This document shows, piece after piece, positions 15,759 to 24,345 of a stretch of DNA of 64,000 nucleotides. The notes below the pieces were generated by a model. The model had not been told where the DNA came from. It ran no database searches and saw nothing but the letters and a program-made list of their open reading frames with translations. The position numbers and the translations under genes are program-made. Origin of the DNA: Janthinobacterium sp051380875 (GTDB lineage: Bacteria; Pseudomonadota; Gammaproteobacteria; Burkholderiales; Burkholderiaceae_D); assembly GCF_051380875.1 (NCBI RefSeq), contig NZ_JBNYXW010000011.1, forward strand, positions 186,001 through 250,000, given 5' to 3'. Within the stretch, counting starts at the first letter, position 1; each line of letters begins with the position of its first letter.

Positions 15759-17420
15759 ATGAGCATTGTGGAAGTCAAAGTCCCGGATATCGGCGATTTC
15801 AAGGAAGTCGAAATCATTGAACTGATGGTCAAGCCAGGCGATACGGTCAAGGTGGACCAGTCCCTGATCACGGTCGAATCGGACAAGGCCAGCATGGAAA
15901 TTCCATCGAGCCACGCCGGTGTCGTCAAGGAATTGAAAGTCAACGTGGGCGAAAAGATCGCCGAAGGTTCGCTGGTCCTGCTGCTGGAAGTGGCGGACGA
16001 CGTGGCCGCTACGGCCCCGGCCGCTGCAGCACCTGCTGCTGCAGCCACTGCGCCGGCGGCTGCACCTGCCGCCGCGCCCGCGCCTGCCGCTTCCGGCGCG
16101 CCGGCCCTGTTGGAAGTGAACGTGCCCGATATCGGCGACTTCAAGGAAGTCGAAGTCATCGAGTTGATGGTCAAGGTAGGCGACACGATCAAGGTTGACC
16201 AGTCGCTGCTGACGGTCGAATCGGACAAGGCCAGCATGGAAATTCCATCGAGCCATGCAGGCATCGTCAAGGAATTGAAAGTCAAGGTTGGCGACAAAGT
16301 TGCCAAGGGCAGCCTGGTGCTGGTCGTCGAGACCACGGCCGCCGCCGCTCCTGCCGCCGCCGTTGCTCCAGCGACGGCTGCTCCTGCACCCGTCGCGCAA
16401 GCTGCCGCCGCACCAGCGGCCGCCGTCGCTTCGGCGCCGGTCGCAGCCGAAGCCGCGCCTGCAGCTACGCCCGTCATCAATGGCAAGCTGGCGCATGCAT
16501 CACCATCGATCCGCAAGTTCGCACGCGAACTGGGCGTGGACCTGGCCCGCGTGGGCGGTTCCGGTCCGAAAGGCCGCATCACCCAGGAAGACGTGCAGAA
16601 CTTCGTCAAGGGTGTGATGTCGGGCGCTGTGGCCGCGCCGAACGCCGCTCCTGCCGCTGCAGGCAAAGGCGTGGGCATGGACTTGCTGCCATGGCCGTCG
16701 CTCGATTTTGCCAAATTCGGCGCCATCGAATTGCTGCCGCTGTCGCGCATCAAGAAAATCTCGGGTCCGAACCTGCACCGCAACTGGGTCATGATCCCGC
16801 ACGTCACGCAGTTCGACGAAGCGGACGTGACGGACCTGGAAGCGTTCCGCGTCGACACCAACGCCGCCAATGCGAAAAACAAGGATGCGGCCAAGCTGAC
16901 CATGCTGGCTTTCGTTATCAAGGCCTGCGTCGCCGCGCTGAAGAAATTCCCTGCGTTTAACGCTTCGCTGGACGCCAAGGGCGAGAACCTGATCCTCAAG
17001 CAGTACTACAACATCGGTTTTGCTGCCGATACGCCGAATGGCCTGGTGGTGCCTGTTATCAAGGGCGCGGACCAGAAATCGGTCTCGCAAATCGCCCGCG
17101 AAATGACGGAACTCTCCTTGCAGGCGCGCGAAGGCAAGCTCAAACCTGCCGACATGCAGGGCGCCAGCTTCACGATTTCGTCCCTGGGCGGCATCGGCGG
17201 CACGCACTTCACGCCTATCGTCAATGCGCCGGAAGTGGCCATCCTGGGCCTGTCGAAAGCCTCGATCAAGCCGGTATGGGATGGCAAGGCCTTTCAGCCA
17301 CGCCTGATGATGGGCACCTCGCTGTCCTACGACCACCGCGTGGTCGATGGCGCGATGGGCGCGCGATTCTCCGTGTACCTCGGCGAAGTCCTGGCCGACA
17401 TGCGCAAAATTCTGCTGTAA
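15759..17420 (+). CDS. aceF: Pyruvate dehydrogenase E2, dihydrolipoyllysine acetyltransferase
   Basis: A 553-aa core of the pyruvate dehydrogenase complex. Two lipoyl domains (about 1-75 and 116-190) each carry the lipoylated Lys in ESDKASMEIPS. Each is followed by an Ala/Pro-rich hinge. The E1/E3-binding domain lies at about 245-282 (SPSIRKFARELGVDL), and the acetyltransferase domain from about 325 has the catalytic His in YDHRVVDG near 524. The ATG at 15759 is chosen over an upstream frame opening because ACGGAG precedes it and the lipoyl domain starts there. It follows aceE by 94 nt and precedes lpdA by 10 nt. Confidence 0.96.
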   Translation: MSIVEVKVPDIGDFKEVEIIELMVKPGDTVKVDQSLITVESDKASMEIPSSHAGVVKELKVNVGEKIAEGSLVLLLEVADDVAATAPAAAAPAAAATAPAAAPAAAPAPAASGAPALLEVNVPDIGDFKEVEVIELMVKVGDTIKVDQSLLTVESDKASMEIPSSHAGIVKELKVKVGDKVAKGSLVLVVETTAAAAPAAAVAPATAAPAPVAQAAAAPAAAVASAPVAAEAAPAATPVINGKLAHASPSIRKFARELGVDLARVGGSGPKGRITQEDVQNFVKGVMSGAVAAPNAAPAAAGKGVGMDLLPWPSLDFAKFGAIELLPLSRIKKISGPNLHRNWVMIPHVTQFDEADVTDLEAFRVDTNAANAKNKDAAKLTMLAFVIKACVAALKKFPAFNASLDAKGENLILKQYYNIGFAADTPNGLVVPVIKGADQKSVSQIAREMTELSLQAREGKLKPADMQGASFTISSLGGIGGTHFTPIVNAPEVAILGLSKASIKPVWDGKAFQPRLMMGTSLSYDHRVVDGAMGARFSVYLGEVLADMRKILL

Positions 17421-17430
17421 GGAGCGATTG

Positions 17431-19200
17431 ATGAGCACAGTAGAGGTAAAAGTACCGAATATCGGCGACTTCAAGGAAGTCGAAGTCATCGAATTGATGG
17501 TCAAGGTAGGCGACACCATCAAGGTGGACCAGTCGCTGATCACGGTCGAATCGGACAAGGCCAGCATGGAGATTCCATCGACCCACGCCGGCGTCGTCAA
17601 GGAAATCAAGGTCAAGGTAGGCGACAAGATCGCTGAAGGCAGCGCGCTGCTGGTGGTGGAAGCATCTGAAGGTGCGGCCGCTCCTGCCGCCGTCGTGGCC
17701 GCTCCGGCGCCTGCGGCAGCAGCTCCAGCGGCACCAGCTGCTGCGGCCATCCCGGCCGGCAATTACAGCGGCCAGGTTGACATCGATGTCGACATGATGG
17801 TGCTGGGCGGTGGTCCTGGTGGCTATTCTGCGGCCTTTCGCGCGGCCGACCTGGGGCTGAGCACCGTCATCGTCGAGCGCTATGCCACCCTGGGCGGCGT
17901 GTGCCTGAACGTGGGCTGCATCCCGTCGAAGGCGCTGCTGCATGTCGCTTCCGTGATCGACGAGACGGCGCACATGTCCAACACGGGCGTGACGTTTGCC
18001 AAGCCGACGATCGATATCGACCAGGTACGCAAGTACAAGGAAGGCGTGATCTCGAACATGACCGGCGGCCTGGCTGGCATGGCCCGCGCACGCAAGACGC
18101 AAGTGGTGACGGGCGTGGGCCAGTTCTTGAGCGCCAATCACATCGAAGTGACGGCAGCCGACGGTTCGACGAAAGTCGTGCAGTTCAAGCAAGCCATCAT
18201 CGCCGCCGGTTCGTCCGTGGTGAAACTGCCATTCGTGCCGGAAGACCCGCGCATCGTCGATTCGACGGGCGCTTTGGAACTGCGCCAGATCCCGAAACGT
18301 ATGCTGGTCATCGGCGGCGGCATCATCGGCCTGGAAATGGCCACCGTGTATTCGACCTTCGGTGCGCGCATCGACGTGGTGGAAATGCTCGATGGCCTGA
18401 TGCAGGGCGCTGACCGCGATGCGGTCAAGGTGTGGCAGAAGTTCAATGAAAAACGCTTCGACAACATCATGACCAAGACCAAGACGGTTGCCGTTGAGGC
18501 GTTGCCGGAAGGCATCAAGGTCACGTTCGAAGCAGCAGAAGCGGGTGCCACGGCGCCGGCACCGCAAGTCTACGACCTGGTGCTGGTCGCCGTGGGCCGC
18601 AGCCCTAACGGCAAGAAGCTGGCCGCCGACAAGGCTGGCGTCACGGTCACCGACCGTGGCTTCATCACCGTCGACAGCCAGATGCGCACCAACGTGCCGA
18701 ACATCTTCGCCATCGGCGATTTGGTCGGCCAGCCGATGCTGGCGCACAAGGCCGTGCATGAAGCCCACGTGGCAGCAGAAGCGGCTGCCGGCCAGAAGTC
18801 GCACTTCGACGTCAAGGTGATTCCATCGGTCGCCTACACGGATCCGGAAGTGGCATGGGCCGGCATCACGGAAGACGAAGCGAAAGCCAAGGGCATCAAG
18901 GTCGAGAAGGGCCACTTCCCTTGGGCAGCAAGCGGGCGCGCCGTGGCCAATGGCCGCGCCGAAGGCTTCACCAAGCTGCTGTTTGATGCGGAAACGCACC
19001 GCATCATCGGCGGTACCATCGTCGGCACGCATGCGGGCGACATGATCGGTGAAATCGCGCTGGCCATCGAAATGGGCTGCGACGGCACGGACATCGGCAA
19101 GACCATCCACCCGCATCCAACCCTGGGCGAGTCGATTGGTATGGCTGCCGAAGTGTATGAAGGCGTGTGCACGGACTTGCCGCCGCCGCGCAAGCGCTGA
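17431..19200 (+). CDS. lpdA: Dihydrolipoyl dehydrogenase (E3) with N-terminal lipoyl domain
   Basis: A 589-aa flavoprotein that reoxidises E2 dihydrolipoamide with NAD. Residues 1-75 are a lipoyl domain almost repeating those of AceF (ESDKASMEIPSTHAG), joined by an Ala/Pro hinge to the E3 body. That body has the FAD motif GGGPGGYSAAFRAADLG, the redox disulfide CLNVGC, the NAD motif GGGIIGLEMA and the catalytic HPHPTLGES. The lipoyl-E3 fusion is known from Neisseria and other betaproteobacteria. GGAG lies 6 nt before the ATG, and a strong terminator follows. Confidence 0.96.
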   Translation: MSTVEVKVPNIGDFKEVEVIELMVKVGDTIKVDQSLITVESDKASMEIPSTHAGVVKEIKVKVGDKIAEGSALLVVEASEGAAAPAAVVAAPAPAAAAPAAPAAAAIPAGNYSGQVDIDVDMMVLGGGPGGYSAAFRAADLGLSTVIVERYATLGGVCLNVGCIPSKALLHVASVIDETAHMSNTGVTFAKPTIDIDQVRKYKEGVISNMTGGLAGMARARKTQVVTGVGQFLSANHIEVTAADGSTKVVQFKQAIIAAGSSVVKLPFVPEDPRIVDSTGALELRQIPKRMLVIGGGIIGLEMATVYSTFGARIDVVEMLDGLMQGADRDAVKVWQKFNEKRFDNIMTKTKTVAVEALPEGIKVTFEAAEAGATAPAPQVYDLVLVAVGRSPNGKKLAADKAGVTVTDRGFITVDSQMRTNVPNIFAIGDLVGQPMLAHKAVHEAHVAAEAAAGQKSHFDVKVIPSVAYTDPEVAWAGITEDEAKAKGIKVEKGHFPWAASGRAVANGRAEGFTKLLFDAETHRIIGGTIVGTHAGDMIGEIALAIEMGCDGTDIGKTIHPHPTLGESIGMAAEVYEGVCTDLPPPRKR

Positions 19201-19230
19201 TTGTCTGGCGTTGTACTAGTAAACTAAAAA

Positions 19231-19256
19231 CCCCGCAAGCGATTGCGGGGTTTTTT
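19231..19256 (+). terminator. Terminator of the pyruvate dehydrogenase operon
   Basis: A perfect 8-bp stem CCCCGCAA-GCGA-TTGCGGGG is followed by TTTTTT, 30 nt after the lpdA stop. Confidence 0.95.
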
Positions 19257-19447
19257 ATTGTTTGAACATGGTAAAACGTGACATATAGCCGTTATGTGAA
19301 AATAGGTGAGTATTGCCGTATGGAAAAAGTGGCACAATGGCGGACTATCACTGTGTTTCGCCCGCGCTTATCCAGGGGCGTGTGATTTTTCCCTGAACGT
19401 TGCCAGTGTCCGGTCAAGTTTGGCTGTGCTGAGAAAGTTTTGCAACA

Positions 19448-20635
19448 ATGAAAAAATTTACCGCCCTGCATATTTCCGATGTCCACCTGCGCCGAGCTGA
19501 TGAGCAAGAGCAGGCAGTGATGCTGCATGCCCTGTATCAGGACGTGGCTGCCATTCTGGCGGCGGGAAAGCAGATCGATGCCATTTTTTTCACAGGCCAG
19601 CTGGTGGCGCCTGACGCCAGTGCCGACACGACGCCTGTGTATGTCTACGAATACTTCCTGCGCCCGCTGCTGCAGGCGGCCAGCTTGCCCGGTGCGCGTT
19701 ACTACCTGGTGCCGGGCAGCCGCGTGCAGGGCGTCGCGGCTGCGGCGCTGGGTAATGCCGGTTTCAGTTTTTTTGCCGCCGATGAACACGCCAGTGCCGA
19801 ACAGCGTGCGCGCTACAAGAATATCCATGCCGTCTTCCATGGCCACCAGCATATGGGCGACGCCAGTTCGTTGATGAAATCGCTAGAAATCTTGTTCAAG
19901 AGTAATCCTGGCAGCCTGTACGGTGCACACGGCCAGATGGCGGCGTTCGCCGTGCTGGAGTTCGGTGGCGGGACGGCCGGGAGTGGCGTTGCGCCGGCCT
20001 CGCAATGGACGGTAGCGCTGCGCGAGTTCGATGAAGTGAGCAAGCGCTTCGCCCTGTCGGTGCTGTACACGCCGAATGGCCAGGAAACGGGGCAGATGGA
20101 TGCCGAATATGTATTTGCCACCTTGCTGCCGCAACTGGCGGATGAACGCAGCTATGTCGATGGCTTGCTGGGCCGGGCCGGCATGCCGCAGCGCGTGCTG
20201 TCGGACGATGCGCTGGCCGCGCGCGAATTTCTGATCGAGCTGGCGTTCGTGATGTTCGAGGCCAAGAGCCTGTTCCTGGGGCAGGCTGAGCTGGAACGCT
20301 TTGCCAGCGATTATTGTGGCGTGAAGGGCTGGAGCATGGCCGCCGGGGATTGGCTGGCACCGCTGTATGCACATGGCCTGCTGTTGCGCGCCGATGGCCA
20401 GGTGGCGTTTGCCTTTGATTACTTCCGCACCTATTTCCTGGCGCAGCGCTTTGAAACGTCGTTCGACCTGATGCGCTACGGTCCAGAGCGTTACGATGGC
20501 AGTGAGTCCTCACTCAGTGTTGATGGCGCATCGGCGGCCCAGCCCTTCCTGCACGCGCTGGGCCTGGGCGGCGAACGCATCGAGGCCGCCCCTGCGCAGG
20601 CCTGCATGCAGGAAGACTGCAGCCGCCCTGGCTGA
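19448..20635 (+). CDS. Degenerate metallophosphoesterase-like protein with a STAND-like C-terminal tail
   Basis: A 395-aa protein. The start, ALHISDVHLRR, is the first metal motif (DxH) of calcineurin-like phosphoesterases, and HGHQH near 140 resembles the last (GHxH). Between them the usual GDxx reads GQLV and GNHD reads PGSR, so at least two metal-binding motifs are altered and activity is doubtful. The C-terminal part (about 235-340), with ALAAREFLIELAFVMFEAKS and then FAFDYFRTYFLAQRF, recalls the region after the NTPase domain in STAND/NACHT proteins. No Walker motifs are present. It may be a shortened relative of MPE-STAND proteins or a distinct regulator. It stands alone between the pdh terminator and the TetR gene. 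Function unknown. Confidence 0.6.
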   Translation: MKKFTALHISDVHLRRADEQEQAVMLHALYQDVAAILAAGKQIDAIFFTGQLVAPDASADTTPVYVYEYFLRPLLQAASLPGARYYLVPGSRVQGVAAAALGNAGFSFFAADEHASAEQRARYKNIHAVFHGHQHMGDASSLMKSLEILFKSNPGSLYGAHGQMAAFAVLEFGGGTAGSGVAPASQWTVALREFDEVSKRFALSVLYTPNGQETGQMDAEYVFATLLPQLADERSYVDGLLGRAGMPQRVLSDDALAAREFLIELAFVMFEAKSLFLGQAELERFASDYCGVKGWSMAAGDWLAPLYAHGLLLRADGQVAFAFDYFRTYFLAQRFETSFDLMRYGPERYDGSESSLSVDGASAAQPFLHALGLGGERIEAAPAQACMQEDCSRPG

Positions 20636-20643
20636 ATCCGGCC

Positions 20644-21363
20644 TCAGGCCGCTGGCGGCTGGCGCAAGGTGCCGTGCAGGAACAGGTCGAGACTGAGCGC
20701 CACCTTGGCGCGCAATTGCGCCACGTCCGGTTGCGTCTGCGGTGGAAACAGCAGGCGCGACATCTGGTCGCCCAGCAGGCAATTAAGCAGGTGCAAGGCC
20801 AGCGTGGATGCCGTCAGTTCCTCGCGAAACAGCGGCGCCATATCGGCGCGGCTGAAAAACCTGGTCAGCATCTCGCGTGACTGCCCCGGGCCTACCTTGT
20901 AAAACGTTTCCGCCAATTCCGGGTGCGTGGCCGCTTCAGCCACCACCATGCGATTGAGGCGGATGGCCGCCGGCATCGTCACCAGTTGCACAAATAGCAA
21001 GCTGAACTCGCCCAGGATGGTAAGCAGGGGGCGCATGTCCGTTTCCAGCGCCGGCATGGTGGAAAAATAGGCGGCGCGGCGACGTTCCACCACGGCATTG
21101 AACAGGCCCGACTTGCCACCAAATTTCACATAAATCGTGCGCACGGCCACATGGGCTTCGCGCGCGATCATTTCCAGACTGACTTTTCCATAGCCTTTTT
21201 CCAGGAACAGGCAGCCAGCCGTGTGCAGCAGGTTTTCCATGCGCGCCTCCATGTCGGCGGCGCGTGGGCGCCCGGCTGCATTGCCGTAGCAGGATAAATG
21301 CTGGGCGGCGCTGTCGGATTCTTTGTCGGTAGGCATGGTATCGCTGAGGCCGGGATCAGGCAT
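20644..21363 (-). CDS. TetR-family repressor of the efflux operon
   Basis: A 239-aa TetR-type regulator. The HTH lies at about 55-85 (AREAHVAVRTIYVKFGGKSGLF), followed by a helical ligand domain with a C-terminal TetR_C-type segment. It is transcribed divergently from the emrA-emrB-OMF operon across 137 bp holding two like-spaced operators, so it very likely represses that operon and itself. The ATG at 21363 fits a transcript start near 21393. A shorter start at an internal Met is possible. Confidence 0.85.
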   Translation of the reverse strand: MPDPGLSDTMPTDKESDSAAQHLSCYGNAAGRPRAADMEARMENLLHTAGCLFLEKGYGKVSLEMIAREAHVAVRTIYVKFGGKSGLFNAVVERRRAAYFSTMPALETDMRPLLTILGEFSLLFVQLVTMPAAIRLNRMVVAEAATHPELAETFYKVGPGQSREMLTRFFSRADMAPLFREELTASTLALHLLNCLLGDQMSRLLFPPQTQPDVAQLRAKVALSLDLFLHGTLRQPPAA

Positions 21364-21398
21364 GGTCGGGGTCTCTTGGAAGGTGGGTGATGGCTCAC

Positions 21399-21427
21399 AC
21401 TGTAGTGCAAATTAAAATGAAATGCAA
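21399..21427 (-). promoter_or_regulatory. Promoter of the tetR gene
   Basis: On the minus strand TTGCAT (21427-21422), 17 nt, then TACAGT (21404-21399). The -35 lies inside the first operator, which predicts autorepression. Confidence 0.6.
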
Positions 21428-21436
21428 TCGTTTCAT
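21417..21436. promoter_or_regulatory. TetR operator O1
   Basis: ATGAA-N10-TTCAT; with flanks it is a perfect 8-bp inverted repeat AAATGAAA / TTTCATTT (21415-21438). It abuts the -35 of the efflux promoter and overlaps the -35 of tetR. Confidence 0.7.
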
Positions 21437-21439
21437 TTC

Positions 21440-21468
21440 TTGACATTGGCTTTTCTTTGTCCAATAAT
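21440..21468 (+). promoter_or_regulatory. Promoter of the emrA-emrB-OMF operon
   Basis: A consensus TTGACA (21440-21445) with a 17-nt spacer and AATAAT (21463-21468). It is sandwiched between operators O1 and O2. Confidence 0.85.
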
Positions 21469-21486
21469 GAATAGATATCATTTCAT
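21467..21486. promoter_or_regulatory. TetR operator O2
   Basis: ATGAA-N10-TTCAT again, with the same half-sites and spacing as O1, 50 bp downstream. It covers the end of the -10 and the transcript start of the efflux operon. Confidence 0.65.
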
Positions 21487-21500
21487 TTTCGGAGCGCAGT

Positions 21501-22709
21501 ATGTCCAACCAGCCTGGTCAAGCAGAACAAAAAGTGCTTAGTGCCGTCCCACCCGCGGCGCCGGCCGCACCGTCCACGCCCGCCGCACCTGCCAGCTCCG
21601 CCGCACCCAATCATCGCGTGAAAATCATCGCCGGCCTGATCGTCCTGGTCGCACTGGGCGCCGGTGCGCGCATGTGGTACCGCAGCCATTATTTCGTCGA
21701 AACGGAAAACGCCTATGTTTCCGGCCACGTGCACCCTGTCTCGGCGCGCATTTCCGGTGTCGTCACCAAGGTCTTCATTGACGATAATCAATTCGTGAAA
21801 GAGGGCGACGTGATCGCCGAACTCGATCCCTTCGACCAGCATGTGAAAGCCGAACAGATCGCCGCGCAAATCGGCAGCGCCGAGCAGCAAGTGCTGCAGG
21901 CGGACGCGCAGGTCGCGCAAGTGCAGGCGCAAGCGAGCGCGGCCCAGGCGCAGGTGGCCCAGGCTGACGCGCAGCTGCTGCGCGCCAAACAGGATGCCGA
22001 GCGCTATGGCCAGCTGTACACGAGCCAGATGAAAGCCGTCTCGAAAGCGGAACTGGACGCAGCCAACGCGGCCCGCTCCAGCGCCGTGGCCGACCTGGCC
22101 GCCCGCCGCGACAGCGCCGTGGCCGCCAAGGCGCAGATCGGCGCCGCCCAGGCCGCGCGCGACGTCGCCAAGGCTCAGGTGGCCGTGCTGCGCGTGCAAC
22201 TGAAGGACGCGCAGCAGCAACTGCAATACAACCGCATCCTGGCGCCTGTTGCCGGCCGCATCGGCAAGCGCAACGTGGAAACGGGCATGCGCGTGCAGCC
22301 TGGCCAGCAATTGACGGCCATCGTGCAAGACAACGTCTGGGTCACCGCCAACTTCAAGGAAACCCAACTGGCCGATTTGCACCGCGGCCAGAGCGTGCAC
22401 GTGGCCATCGACGCCATGCCGGGCAAGAAACTGGTAGGCACGGTCGACAGCTTCGCACCGGCCTCGGGCGCGCAATTCGCCCTGCTGCCAGCCGATAACG
22501 CCACCGGCAACTTCACCAAGATCGTGCAGCGCGTGCCCGTAAAAATTGTCTTCCAGCCGGCAGATATCAAGGCCATGAATGGCCGCCTAGTGCCGGGCAT
22601 GTCGGTGATTGCCGAAGTGGAAATCAACCAGCCCAATTCGGCCCAGGACCAGGCCCCGCGCCACGCCGCCGCGCCAGCTGCTCCAGCCGCGCAGACCATC
22701 GCCCGCTAA
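21501..22709 (+). CDS. EmrA/HlyD-type membrane fusion protein of a drug efflux pump
   Basis: A 402-aa periplasmic adaptor with a cytoplasmic Ala/Pro-rich N-terminus, one TM helix at about 37-53 (IIAGLIVLVALGAGARM), lipoyl halves (AYVSGHVHPVSARISG; NRILAPVAGRIGKRN), Ala/Gln-rich coiled coils (about 115-235) and a beta-barrel (VTANFKETQLADL). These are typical of EmrA/VceA partners of DHA2 transporters. GGAG lies 7 nt before the ATG. First gene of a three-gene tripartite pump operon controlled by the divergent TetR. Confidence 0.93.
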   Translation: MSNQPGQAEQKVLSAVPPAAPAAPSTPAAPASSAAPNHRVKIIAGLIVLVALGAGARMWYRSHYFVETENAYVSGHVHPVSARISGVVTKVFIDDNQFVKEGDVIAELDPFDQHVKAEQIAAQIGSAEQQVLQADAQVAQVQAQASAAQAQVAQADAQLLRAKQDAERYGQLYTSQMKAVSKAELDAANAARSSAVADLAARRDSAVAAKAQIGAAQAARDVAKAQVAVLRVQLKDAQQQLQYNRILAPVAGRIGKRNVETGMRVQPGQQLTAIVQDNVWVTANFKETQLADLHRGQSVHVAIDAMPGKKLVGTVDSFAPASGAQFALLPADNATGNFTKIVQRVPVKIVFQPADIKAMNGRLVPGMSVIAEVEINQPNSAQDQAPRHAAAPAAPAAQTIAR

Positions 22710-22715
22710 GCTTTC

Positions 22716-24314
22716 ATGAGCAGCCCTTCCACCACACCGGCGACATCGCCGGCGTTTCCCGTGATCAGCGAGAAAGTCTCCGGGCGCACCTGGCTGGCGG
22801 TCGCCGCCGGCATGCTGGGCGCCTTCATGGCGGTGCTCGACATCCAGATCACCAATTCCTCGCTCAAGGATATCCTTGGCTCACTGTCGGCCACCCAGGA
22901 AGAAGGCTCGTGGATTTCCACGGCCTACCTGGTGGCGGAAATTATCGTCATTCCCCTCACCGCGCTGCTGGCGCGCGTGTTTGGACTGCGTACCTACATG
23001 ATCGGCACCACCGCTCTCTTCCTGCTGTTCTCCACCCTGTGCGGTACGGCCTGGAACCTGGAAAGCATGATCGTCTTCCGCATGCTGCAAGGGTTTACCG
23101 GCGGCGCGCTGATCCCCATGGCGTTCACCCTCGTCATGCTCAAGCTGCCGCCCTCGAAGCGCGCCGTCGGCATGGCCATCTTCGGTTTGACGGCCACCCT
23201 GGCGCCAGCCATGGGCCCGACCCTGGGCGGCTACCTTTCCGAGCTGTATGGCTGGCCCTCGATCTTTTACATCAACTGGGTGCCCGGCGTGCTGCTGATC
23301 GCCGGCATGGTCTATGGCCTGGACCGCGAACCGATGAAGCTGGAAATGTTCTGGAAGGCGGACTGGCTGGGCATCTTCTTCATGGCCATGGGCCTCGGTT
23401 GCCTGACCATCTTCCTGGAAGAGGGTAATTCGAAGGACTGGTTCGATTCGGGCTTCATCATCGCCTTCGCCGCGCTGGCCCTGACGGGCATCCTGGGCTG
23501 GGTCGTCACCAGCGCCACGCGCGCCGAGCCCTTCGTCAACCTGTCCCTGTACGGCCAGCGCAACTTCCTGGTCGCCACCGTGCTGTCGGCCGTGACGGGC
23601 ATGGGCTTGTATGGCTCGGCCTTTTTGCTGCCGCTGTTCCTGGGCCAGATCGCCGGCTATTCGCCGATGCAGATCGGTGAAGTCATCATGTGGGTGGGCT
23701 TGCCGCAGCTGTTCATCATGCCGTTTGTTGCCAAGCTGTCGTCGACGGTGGACAACCGCATCCTGTGCTCGATCGGCCTGTTGCTGTTCGGCGGCTCGTG
23801 CATGATGAATGCGTACATGGACGCTTCCACCGGCTACGACCAGCTGCTGTGGTCGCAAGTGGTGCGCGCGCTGGGCCAGCCCTTCGTCATGCTGACCCTG
23901 TCGAACTTCGCCATGAAGGGCATCGCGCCGAAGGACATGCCGTCGGCCTCGAGCCTGTTCAACATGACGCGCAACCTGGGGGGCTCGATCGGCATCGCCC
24001 TGCTGGCAACGGCGCTGAGCACCCGCGAGCACTTCCATTCGCAGCGCCTGGGCGAGGCGATCACCGCGTTTTCCAGCGCCACGCAGCTGCGCATCGACCA
24101 GTTGACGTCCGCGTTCATGGCCAAGGGTGTTGACTCCGTCACGGCCGGCAACCAGGCCTTGCAGGCGATCGACGGCATCGTGCGCCGCGAAGCGTATGTG
24201 ATGGCCTACAACGATGGCTTCTTCCTGATTGGCGCCATCCTGCTGGCCTGCATCGTGCCCCTGTGGCTGGCCGACAAACTCAAAGCCCCCGGTGGCGGTG
24301 GCGGCGGTCATTGA
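22716..24314 (+). CDS. EmrB-type DHA2 MFS drug/proton antiporter
   Basis: A 532-aa inner-membrane transporter with 14 predicted spans. The family motifs are LDIQITNSSLKDI in the first span (compare the LDxTIVNVAL motif), GxxSEEGSWI-like QEEGSWISTAYL, and the motif C helix with GPTLGGYLSE. It starts 6 nt after the adaptor stop and ends in a Gly-rich tail. It exports hydrophobic toxic compounds together with the adaptor upstream and the outer-membrane factor downstream; the actual substrates are unknown. Confidence 0.93.
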   Translation: MSSPSTTPATSPAFPVISEKVSGRTWLAVAAGMLGAFMAVLDIQITNSSLKDILGSLSATQEEGSWISTAYLVAEIIVIPLTALLARVFGLRTYMIGTTALFLLFSTLCGTAWNLESMIVFRMLQGFTGGALIPMAFTLVMLKLPPSKRAVGMAIFGLTATLAPAMGPTLGGYLSELYGWPSIFYINWVPGVLLIAGMVYGLDREPMKLEMFWKADWLGIFFMAMGLGCLTIFLEEGNSKDWFDSGFIIAFAALALTGILGWVVTSATRAEPFVNLSLYGQRNFLVATVLSAVTGMGLYGSAFLLPLFLGQIAGYSPMQIGEVIMWVGLPQLFIMPFVAKLSSTVDNRILCSIGLLLFGGSCMMNAYMDASTGYDQLLWSQVVRALGQPFVMLTLSNFAMKGIAPKDMPSASSLFNMTRNLGGSIGIALLATALSTREHFHSQRLGEAITAFSSATQLRIDQLTSAFMAKGVDSVTAGNQALQAIDGIVRREAYVMAYNDGFFLIGAILLACIVPLWLADKLKAPGGGGGGH

Positions 24315-24345
24315 CCGCCCATTCAAGAATAACAAGGTAATCACC

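Noticed and set aside
12971..16999. A 1342-codon open frame on the minus strand opposite aceE and aceF
   Set aside because: It is the antisense shadow of GC-rich, codon-biased aceE/aceF, which are unmistakable. Its translation is low-complexity Ala/His/Arg-rich text without domains.
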